From JBHGBB01 sp041946755 (GTDB lineage: Bacteria; UBP4; UBA4092; JAOAEQ01), in the NCBI GenBank assembly GCA_041946755.1, contig JBHGBB010000213.1:1-6270 (forward strand): a DNA stretch of 6,270 nucleotides, written 5' to 3'. The position numbers were made by a program, and so were the translations under genes. Below are positions 1 to 5,703 of the stretch, piece after piece. Below the pieces are notes generated by a model. It made no database searches and had not been told where the DNA came from. It saw only the letters and a program-made list of their open reading frames with translations. Within the stretch, counting starts at the first letter, position 1, and each line of letters opens with the position of its first letter.

Positions 1-3
1 GTG

Positions 4-34
4 TAACCCGAATTGGTCGGACCAATTCGGGTTA
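4..34. repeat. Perfect palindrome with 14-base arms, downstream of the operon
   Basis: TAACCCGAATTGGT at 4-17 is the exact reverse complement of ACCAATTCGGGTTA at 21-34, with CGG between; the outer two loop bases also match, leaving one unpaired centre base. As RNA this is a strong hairpin on either strand. Neither side has a T-tract (the plus strand continues TAATCCGG; the minus strand meets the window edge after three bases), so it is not a canonical intrinsic terminator. It could be a bidirectional 3'-end hairpin protecting transcripts, a dispersed palindromic repeat or an operator. The rest of the 139-base stretch after the MFS stop holds no gene I can support. Confidence 0.75.
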
Positions 35-99
35 TAATCCGGTATGAAACTGGAAAAGAAAGGTAAATTATAAAGATAAGGGTGACTACCGGCTCTTAG

Positions 100-125
100 A
101 AAAAAAGACCATACACCACTAGTGT
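100..125 (-). terminator. Weak candidate terminator after the MFS-HEAT gene
   Basis: On the minus strand, 14 bases after the stop codon, ACAC-TAGTG-GTGT can form a 4-bp stem, followed after six bases by seven T residues (positions 106 down to 100). The T-tract is right for Rho-independent termination, but the stem is very short and not adjacent to it. This is the only T-run downstream of the operon in the window. Termination may equally occur further on or need Rho. Confidence 0.25.
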
Positions 126-139
126 TACCTTAATAAAAC

Positions 140-2482
140 TTAATCGGTGATTTCGTCGACTACTTGGAGGAGGGCAACGATAATAAAAATGGTTTCATCC
201 CGGTCAAGGTTGACCGAATGATTAATTTGGATGAGTTGCCGGATAGCTTGGAGGTTCAATTCAACCCCTGTCTGTTTCTCTAAGGTAGAATGATTAGAGA
301 ATTTATTTTGTCTATTAAATTCAGACCGATGCTGTATACTAGTAGCAATCGCATTGGCGACGATACTTAACGCAACCACGGTATTATCATATTTCTCATG
401 CCCGAATTGATCGATTGCCGTTTTAATTGCGATATCCATCTGCTCTTTCTGTCCTTCCGATAACGGACTTTTCCTACCGGATAATTTCCGGTCCATCCAG
501 CGCAATTGTTTTGCGATCCACGCATCCTGGCCATAAGGATCGAGAGCCGATACTTGATAGAAATCGTCATCATCGCCAAGTAGGTATGCCAGCGAATCCA
601 GAATCTGCCTTCGAACCACCCGAGAAGAGAATAAATCCAGCCGTTCTAATGCAATCGGAATAATTCGGGTATCATGCAATTTCGCTAAGGCTTCAACTAA
701 CGTTGGGAATACTTTCGGGTCGCGTTCGGTATTCAATACGGTATAGAGCGTTTCCACTGCGCGCGTATCCTCGATTTTACCTAATGCTTCAATGACCGCA
801 TTTTTTAAGTGGGCATCGCTATCCTGCAATCTCTTTAACAAAGGCTCGACCCCTTTTGGATGTTGCGATACTCCCAGCGCTTCCGCTGCTTCAGCTTGAA
901 TATCTTCTTCTTGCGAATAGAGTTTGGAAATTAAAATATCTACTGCTCGATCATCCCCGATTTCACCTAAAGATAATACTGCTTGTTCCCTGACTTGCGG
1001 ACTACTATCATCGAGCGCATGTACCAGTTCATCTACTACCAGCGGACTACCGAGTTCGCCGAACGCCCGACTTGCTTTCAACCTGGTTTTCTCTTCTTTA
1101 CTCCGGGAGAAAAGCACCAGATTATAAAATAAGCCGAACCAGCCTACCGGATTAAAGGTCCCGACTTGACGCAAGACCATGCTGACACTAGCAGTTTTCG
1201 ATTCTTTAACATCCGGTAATAAGTAAGAAGAGATAAAAATCAATCCGGCTGAAATGAGAAATAACATCTGAATATCCCCGAGTACAAATGTTCCAATGGG
1301 TAACTCATATTTAGCGAATATTTTGGTTAAATATCCGCCGATAATCGGTGCGATAAACCCGACTCCACCGGTAATCGCTGCCCAGAGTGACATATACACC
1401 GCTTTATTTTTCCGGGGTGCAGCGCCAAGAAATAAATTATATGAGGCTAAGTTCATTCCGGCAGAAATAATCCCGCCAAAGAAATGGAGTATCGGAATGA
1501 GAATATAATGCTTCGGAGTATTGAACACCCAGAGTATCGGGAAGAAGGTTAAAACGATTGTCGATAGTCGAACAATAAATTTATTCCCGAATTTATCCGC
1601 TAAATATCCCCAAACCGGCGATGCGACTACCAGCATGGTCGTATTAATCGCTACGAAAATATAGATCTGAAAATAAGGAATTCGGAGTTCGTTAATCATA
1701 AATACTTGATAGAACGGCCCAGCGATCCCGGTAGCGAATGTCCAAGAAACATAGAAGAGGAGCAGCCGCATAAACTGGGTATTTCGTAACGGTAATAAAT
1801 AGGTCACCCGCAATTTCGGCCGATGGATAGTATCCACCATATGCGGCGGTTCATATTGCCAGATAAAACTAATCGCATTGAATATCGCGAAAAGTAACCC
1901 GGCACTATATAAAATCAGAAATCCAGTGTTCCCTTGTAAAACATCGAGCGTTTTCCCGACAATAAGCCCGAAAATCATCCCGACGATATTCATGATTACA
2001 TTCCGATTCGCGAAATATTTCCCCCGAATATCTTCCGGCACCATATCGCTCATCCAAGAATTCCATGCCGGACCGGTGAATGAGCTGGCAATACTCGAAA
2101 TCAGCATAATTGCAAATAGATATGGTACTTGAAGTGATTTCGGTAGAAATAGGGTTAGAACCGATAGACTTAACATTACCCGGCCAAATCCGGCTAATAT
2201 CGCTGTATATGTTTTTCGGCGCGGTAACCGTTCAACAATAATTGAGGCGAGTGGCTGAATCAAGTTTGCCAACGCCGGAATGGAAAAGAGGATACCAATT
2301 TGCGGTTTAGTTGCGCCAACATGCAGCGCTAACCCGGTGAGAATCGCGCCGCTGGTTAAGTTACCGAAAATCGTTGCCAGGGTACCTTCGGCTATCGACG
2401 CACGCATCCCGCGTAAATATTGCAATCGAGTTGAGGAAGGTGTTGTTGAAGGGGAAGCAGATTCCGCTGAACTTGAGACCAT
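140..2482 (-). CDS. MFS transporter fused to C-terminal HEAT (PBS-lyase-type) repeats
   Basis: A 780-residue inner-membrane protein of unknown substrate. Residues 1-20 are Ser/Thr/Ala/Pro-rich and probably cytoplasmic. Residues ~30-422 form an MFS fold with about twelve hydrophobic helices (near 30-52, 62-82, 93-113, 120-136, 163-178, 187-209, 236-256, 271-291, 303-320, 327-345, 364-386, 402-422). GYLADKFGNK (292-301) after TM8 matches the MFS loop motif GxxxDRxGRK; the TM2-TM3 loop has a shorter version, ERLPRRK. WNSWMSDMVPEDIRGKYFANRN spans 140-161. An aromatic segment, NPVGWFGLFYNLVLF (444-458), leads into about six HEAT repeats of ~31 residues (starts near 466, 497, 528, 559, 591, 622), e.g. 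VREQAVLSLGEIGDDRAVDIL. Residues ~641-780 are helical and unrecognised. The ATG lacks a Shine-Dalgarno; M26 is an alternative start that keeps all helices but also lacks a good site. The gene follows dnaJ by 55 bases, probably in the same operon. The fold is secure; the function is unknown. Confidence 0.9.
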   Translation of the reverse strand: MVSSSAESASPSTTPSSTRLQYLRGMRASIAEGTLATIFGNLTSGAILTGLALHVGATKPQIGILFSIPALANLIQPLASIIVERLPRRKTYTAILAGFGRVMLSLSVLTLFLPKSLQVPYLFAIMLISSIASSFTGPAWNSWMSDMVPEDIRGKYFANRNVIMNIVGMIFGLIVGKTLDVLQGNTGFLILYSAGLLFAIFNAISFIWQYEPPHMVDTIHRPKLRVTYLLPLRNTQFMRLLLFYVSWTFATGIAGPFYQVFMINELRIPYFQIYIFVAINTTMLVVASPVWGYLADKFGNKFIVRLSTIVLTFFPILWVFNTPKHYILIPILHFFGGIISAGMNLASYNLFLGAAPRKNKAVYMSLWAAITGGVGFIAPIIGGYLTKIFAKYELPIGTFVLGDIQMLFLISAGLIFISSYLLPDVKESKTASVSMVLRQVGTFNPVGWFGLFYNLVLFSRSKEEKTRLKASRAFGELGSPLVVDELVHALDDSSPQVREQAVLSLGEIGDDRAVDILISKLYSQEEDIQAEAAEALGVSQHPKGVEPLLKRLQDSDAHLKNAVIEALGKIEDTRAVETLYTVLNTERDPKVFPTLVEALAKLHDTRIIPIALERLDLFSSRVVRRQILDSLAYLLGDDDDFYQVSALDPYGQDAWIAKQLRWMDRKLSGRKSPLSEGQKEQMDIAIKTAIDQFGHEKYDNTVVALSIVANAIATSIQHRSEFNRQNKFSNHSTLEKQTGVELNLQAIRQLIQINHSVNLDRDETIFIIVALLQVVDEITD

Positions 2483-2505
2483 AAATGAATACTAAATACT
2501 CATTT
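2483..2505 (-). promoter_or_regulatory. Small dyad abutting the MFS-HEAT start codon
   Basis: AAATGA at 2483-2488 and TCATTT at 2500-2505 are exact reverse complements, separated by 11 bases that hold a direct repeat, ATAC-TAA-ATAC. The dyad touches the ATG at 2480-2482, where a ribosome binding site would normally lie. The pairing is AU-only apart from one G-C pair, so a stable RNA hairpin is doubtful; a protein-binding dyad or chance is equally possible. No Shine-Dalgarno and no convincing promoter is seen in the 55-base gap. Confidence 0.3.
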
Positions 2506-2537
2506 AATTATTTTACTGTTTACCTAATAACCCGGTC

Positions 2538-3680
2538 TTATGAGAACGAGCTTTTAACCTTATCCAGAAACCCTTTACTTAAAGAATCCAGATTCTCACC
2601 GCGCGATTTAGCGAACTCAATTAATATTTCTTTTTGTTTTGCCGTCAACTTGGTCGGAACTTCGACCGTTACCTGAACATGCAAATCACCGATACCTTGT
2701 CCATGCAAATCCGGAATGCCTTTTCCCCGGAGCCGGAACACTTTATGGCTCGGGGTTCCAGCAGGAACTTTCATACTTACCTTACCATCTAGCGTCGGCA
2801 CCTGAATCTCAGCACCGATTACCGCTTGCGTAAAACTAATCGGTACCTGACAGACTAACTCATTTTCATGCCGTTCGAATACCGGATGCGGTTTCACATT
2901 GATTAAAACATATAAATCTCCCGGCTGGCCGCCACCCGGTGCGGCTTCTCCTTCACCGCGAATCCGTAATCTAACTCCGGTATCTACCCCGGGATGAACC
3001 TTTACTGACAACGACCGGGTTTGTTCAATTAAACCGGAGCCTTTACATTTCGGGCAGGGATCGGTAATGATTGTTCCTTGTCCCCGGCATCGAGAACAAG
3101 GTTGGGCTAAGGTAAAAAACCCTTGTGAGAACCGCTGTTGTCCGGTACCGTTACAAGTCGGACAAGTCTGAGGGCTGGTACCCGATTTGGCTCCCGTGCC
3201 CCGGCATTCGGTACAACTCTCATGCCGTGGTATTTCGATTTTCTTTTCAACCCCAGTCGCCGCTTCATTTAGCGTAACTTCTAATTCATACTGCAAATCC
3301 GCTCCGCGTCTAATGCCACGCCGGCCCCGGCCGGTTCTTCCGCCAAAAATACTGCCTAATCCGAAAATATCTTCGATATCACCGAAAATATCGGAAATAT
3401 CGCCGAAATGATGGAAATCCTGCCAGGTGAATCCGCCGGGACTGAAGGTACTTCGTACTCCTTCATGGCCATAGGCGTCATACCGTTGCCGCTTTTCCTG
3501 GTCAGAGAGAACCTCATAAGCTTCACTAGCTTCTTTAAACTTCTCTTCCGCCTCTTTATTCCCCGGATTCCGGTCCGGATGATATTGCATTGCCATTTTC
3601 CGATACGTTTTTTTTATCTCATCTACGGAAGCGGTTTTGGATAAGCCTAATACTTCGTAATAATCACGTTTTGCTGCCAT
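2538..3680 (-). CDS. dnaJ: Type I Hsp40 co-chaperone DnaJ, full length
   Basis: DnaJ captures unfolded proteins and triggers DnaK ATP hydrolysis. It has 380 residues, the usual length for type I DnaJ. The J domain (1-70) begins KRDYYEVLGL and carries the HPD triad at 34-36, essential for DnaK stimulation. A Gly/Phe region (about 71-125) contains DIF motifs (DISDIFGDIEDIFG) and a Gly/Arg stretch. The zinc-finger domain has all four CxxCxGxG motifs: CTECRGTG (156), CPTCNGTG (173), CSRCRGQG (195) and CPKCKGSG (209), enough for two zinc ions. The C-terminal client-binding domains follow (VHPGVDTGVRLRIRGEG from 228; GDLYVLINVKPHPVFER from 254; LRGKGIPDL from 317), then a C-terminal helical segment. 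The ATG is fixed by alignment of the J domain, yet no Shine-Dalgarno is visible in the ~20 bases upstream (GTATAATCATTTAAAACA). It follows dnaK by 59 bases and precedes the MFS gene by 55. Confidence 0.99.
   Translation of the reverse strand: MAAKRDYYEVLGLSKTASVDEIKKTYRKMAMQYHPDRNPGNKEAEEKFKEASEAYEVLSDQEKRQRYDAYGHEGVRSTFSPGGFTWQDFHHFGDISDIFGDIEDIFGLGSIFGGRTGRGRRGIRRGADLQYELEVTLNEAATGVEKKIEIPRHESCTECRGTGAKSGTSPQTCPTCNGTGQQRFSQGFFTLAQPCSRCRGQGTIITDPCPKCKGSGLIEQTRSLSVKVHPGVDTGVRLRIRGEGEAAPGGGQPGDLYVLINVKPHPVFERHENELVCQVPISFTQAVIGAEIQVPTLDGKVSMKVPAGTPSHKVFRLRGKGIPDLHGQGIGDLHVQVTVEVPTKLTAKQKEILIEFAKSRGENLDSLSKGFLDKVKSSFS
3366..3407 (-). repeat. Two tandem 21-base units encoding FGDI(S/E)DI in the DnaJ G/F region
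   Basis: DnaJ residues 92-98 (FGDISDI) and 99-105 (FGDIEDI) are a 7-residue tandem duplication, visible at DNA level as two 21-base units starting ccgaaaatatc on the plus strand. A decayed third unit follows in the protein (FGLGSIFGG). DIF-type motifs in this region are known to matter for DnaJ-DnaK cooperation, so the repeat fits the protein's function rather than being an insertion. Confidence 0.7.
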
Positions 3681-3690
3681 TGTTTTAAAT

Positions 3691-3718
3691 GATTATACTG
3701 ACAATAATCTGTATAATC
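3691..3718 (-). promoter_or_regulatory. Imperfect dyad (potential hairpin) just upstream of dnaJ
   Basis: GATTATAC at 3691-3698 is the exact reverse complement of GTATAATC at 3711-3718. Inside the arms there is one mismatch, two more complementary base pairs and a 6-base loop. In the transcript this would be a weak AU-rich stem ending 10 bases before the dnaJ ATG. It has no U-tract and low GC, so it is not an intrinsic terminator. It might be an mRNA processing site, modulate dnaJ translation or be a protein-binding dyad. The near arm also spells TATAAT on the minus strand (3692-3697), but no good -35 lies 16-18 bases upstream. Confidence 0.4.
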
Positions 3719-3738
3719 TTCGCTTTCAATCTGTATAA
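3706..3738. repeat. Exact 11-base direct repeat in the dnaK-dnaJ gap
   Basis: AATCTGTATAA (plus strand) occurs at 3706-3716 and again at 3728-3738, a period of 22 bases or about two helical turns. A third, inverted and degenerate version of the core lies at 3694-3701 (TTATACTG). The gap is only 59 bases, so the repeats fill most of it. Paired sites two turns apart are typical of dimeric regulators, but no known operator is recognised, and a chance repeat in AT-rich DNA is possible. Confidence 0.6.
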
Positions 3739-3739
3739 A

Positions 3740-5686
3740 CTATTTTTTATCGTCTTCGACTTTATATTCCGCATCAACTACTTCTTCTTGATTCTCTTTT
3801 TTCTCTTCTTTCGGCGGTTCGCTGGCAGTCTCGCTAGGTTTCGCCTGCTGCTGTTGTTGCTGTTGCTGCTTAGCCGCTTCAGCATACATAATTTCCGCTA
3901 ATTTATGTGAGGCTTGAATTAAGGCTTCCGACCCCGATTTCATTTTCTCAGCATCGTTACTTTCAATAGCTTTTTTCAGTTCATCCAACGCGGTTTGCAC
4001 TTTCTCTTTTTCGTCTGCGGGGACTTTATCGCCATACTCTTTCAGCGTTTTTTCAGTGGTATATACCAGACTATCAGCGCGGTTGCGCACTTCAACATCT
4101 TCTTTCCGTTTCTGATCTTCAGCGGCATGCTCTTCAGCATCTTTAACCATATTTTTAATTTCTTCTTCTTTAAGCCCACTGGAAACCTCGATCCGGATAC
4201 TCTGCTCTTTCCCGGTAGCCAAATCTTTTGCTGAAACATGAACGATACCATTAGCATCGATATCAAACGAGACTTCAATTTGCGGGATACCGCGTGGGGC
4301 AGGGGGTATTCCTTCCAAATCGAATCGGCCTAAGGTGCGGTTATCCGCCGCCATTGGCCGTTCTCCCTGCAACACATGAATACTTACTGCCGGTTGATTA
4401 TCAGAAGCAGTCGAGAAAATCTGGCTTTTCTTGGTAGGTATAGTCGTGTTCCGGTCAATCAGTTTGGTCGATACACCACCCAACGTTTCGATTCCAAGCG
4501 ATAACGGAGTTACATCCAGCAGCAGAATATCTTTCACTTCTCCGGTAAGTACCGCACCCTGGATTGCTGCACCAATCGCTACCACTTCATCCGGATTTAC
4601 CCCTTTATGCGGTTCTTTACCAAAAATCCGTTTGACTGTTTCTTGTACCATCGGAGTTCTGGTTGAACCTCCGACTAAAATAACTTCATCGATATCAGCC
4701 GGGGTCATTTTCGCATCTTCTAATGCCTGTAAACAAGGTTTAGCCGATTTCTCGATTAAATCTCCAATAAGTTGTTCTAATTTAGCGCGGGTTAACGTAA
4801 TATTCAGATGTTTCGGCCCATTGGCATCAGCAGTAATAAACGGGAGGTTGATATCCGTCTGCATGGTAGATGATAATTCGCATTTCGCTTTTTCACCGGC
4901 TTCTTTCAACCGCTGTAATGCCATTTTATCTTTTCGCAGGTCGATCCCTTCCTGCTTTTTGAACTCATCTGCCAGCCAGTCCATAATCCGCTGGTCGAAA
5001 TCGTCACCACCCAAATGGGTATCGCCATTAGTCGATTTAACTTCAAATACTCCTTCTTCACCGATTTCGAGAATAGAAATATCGAAAGTACCGCCACCGA
5101 AATCATACACCGCAACTTTCTCGTTTTTCTTCTTATCCAGGCCATAGGCGAGTGCCGATGCGGTCGGTTCATTGATAATTCTAAGGACTTCTAATCCGGC
5201 AATCCGGCCGGCATCTTTGGTTGCCTGCCGCTGGCTATCGTTAAAATATGCCGGAACAGTAACTACTGCTTTCGTTATTTTGGAGCCGAGAAAATCTTCT
5301 GCTGTCTGCCGCATCTTCTGCAAAATCCGGGCTGAAATCTCCGGTGGCGAATATTGCTGTCCCATAACTTCTACTCGTACATCTTCATTCGGGCCGCGAA
5401 CAACTTTATAAGGTACCATAGTAATCTCGCGACCAACCTCGTCATATCTTCGTCCCATAAACCGTTTAATCGAATATACCGTATTTTCCGGATTGGTAAT
5501 CGCCTGGCGTTTGGCTAATTGACCGACTAACCGTTCATCAGTTTTCGTGAAGCCGACTACAGATGGAGTGGTTCGTTGCCCTTCTGCATTCGGTATAACC
5601 TTAACTTCGCCACCTTCCATAACTGCAACGCAGGAATTGGTGGTACCTAAATCAATTCCGATAACTTTATTATTTGATGCTGCCAT
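3740..5686 (-). CDS. dnaK: Hsp70 chaperone DnaK, full length, diderm type
   Basis: Central ATP-dependent chaperone of the cytoplasm, working with DnaJ and GrpE. It has 648 residues, against about 640 in typical DnaK. ATPase domain landmarks are all present: phosphate-1 loop IGIDLGTTNSCV (9-20), the lysine of SIKR (K74, equivalent to E. coli K70), NEPTASALAYG (172-182), phosphate-2 loop DFGGGTFDIS (195-204) and adenosine-binding VGGSTRTPMVQ (338-348). The hydrophobic linker ILLLDVTPLSLGIET spans 387-401. The substrate-binding beta domain follows to about residue 500 (HVLQGER, GIPPAPRGIPQIEV, DANGIVHVSAKD), then the helical lid to about 600. The tail has eight consecutive glutamines (607-614) and an acidic end, VEDDKK. 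A ~22-residue insert near 79-109, absent from Bacillus-type DnaK, marks the diderm type. The start is fixed by the AGGAGG site and by the match right after MAASNNK. It lies 15 bases after grpE and 59 before dnaJ. Confidence 0.99.
   Translation of the reverse strand: MAASNNKVIGIDLGTTNSCVAVMEGGEVKVIPNAEGQRTTPSVVGFTKTDERLVGQLAKRQAITNPENTVYSIKRFMGRRYDEVGREITMVPYKVVRGPNEDVRVEVMGQQYSPPEISARILQKMRQTAEDFLGSKITKAVVTVPAYFNDSQRQATKDAGRIAGLEVLRIINEPTASALAYGLDKKKNEKVAVYDFGGGTFDISILEIGEEGVFEVKSTNGDTHLGGDDFDQRIMDWLADEFKKQEGIDLRKDKMALQRLKEAGEKAKCELSSTMQTDINLPFITADANGPKHLNITLTRAKLEQLIGDLIEKSAKPCLQALEDAKMTPADIDEVILVGGSTRTPMVQETVKRIFGKEPHKGVNPDEVVAIGAAIQGAVLTGEVKDILLLDVTPLSLGIETLGGVSTKLIDRNTTIPTKKSQIFSTASDNQPAVSIHVLQGERPMAADNRTLGRFDLEGIPPAPRGIPQIEVSFDIDANGIVHVSAKDLATGKEQSIRIEVSSGLKEEEIKNMVKDAEEHAAEDQKRKEDVEVRNRADSLVYTTEKTLKEYGDKVPADEKEKVQTALDELKKAIESNDAEKMKSGSEALIQASHKLAEIMYAEAAKQQQQQQQQAKPSETASEPPKEEKKENQEEVVDAEYKVEDDKK
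3845..3868 (-). repeat. Eight-codon CAG/CAA run encoding poly-glutamine in the DnaK tail
   Basis: Codons for DnaK residues 607-614 read CAG CAA CAG CAA CAA CAG CAG CAG, eight glutamines in a row between the helical lid and the acidic C-terminus. Codons are mixed, so this is not a pure trinucleotide microsatellite, but the tract could still vary in length between strains. Glutamine-rich stretches at this place are known in other DnaK tails, where the segment is disordered. Confidence 0.9.
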
Positions 5687-5697
5687 ATACTTATCGT

Positions 5698-5703
5698 CCT
5701 CCT
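5698..5703 (-). promoter_or_regulatory. Strong Shine-Dalgarno for dnaK overlapping the grpE stop codon
   Basis: On the minus strand the sequence reads TAGGAGGACGATAAGTAT followed by the dnaK ATG. AGGAGG is a full-consensus ribosome binding site, 11 bases from the ATG, and its first bases are shared with the TAG stop of grpE. The arrangement implies that ribosomes finishing grpE terminate on the dnaK initiation site, so translational coupling is likely (inference). It also supports the chosen dnaK start. Confidence 0.85.

Noticed and set aside
67..72. TATAAT on the minus strand downstream of the MFS gene
   Set aside because: No -35-like sequence at the right distance, and the surrounding DNA is AT-rich, so a chance match is likely; any gene it might serve would be outside the window.
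33..73. TATAAT on the plus strand followed by a 9-codon ATG frame (44-73)
   Set aside because: The best -35-like sequence is only about 14 bases away, the TATAAT is partly formed by the palindrome arm, the peptide has no ribosome binding site, and the next gene lies on the opposite strand.
3321..3334. GC-rich CCGG cluster resembling a hairpin or methylation target
   Set aside because: It falls inside dnaJ and is explained by Gly/Arg codons of the G/F region; it is not a full palindrome.
3689..3901. Plus-strand frame with a run of leucines suggesting a membrane peptide
   Set aside because: The leucine run is the antisense reading of the DnaK poly-glutamine codons.
4431..5147. Long open frame on the plus strand, about 238 codons
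   Set aside because: It lies wholly antisense to the ATPase domain of dnaK, its translation looks like no protein family, and such shadows are common opposite highly conserved genes with strong codon bias.
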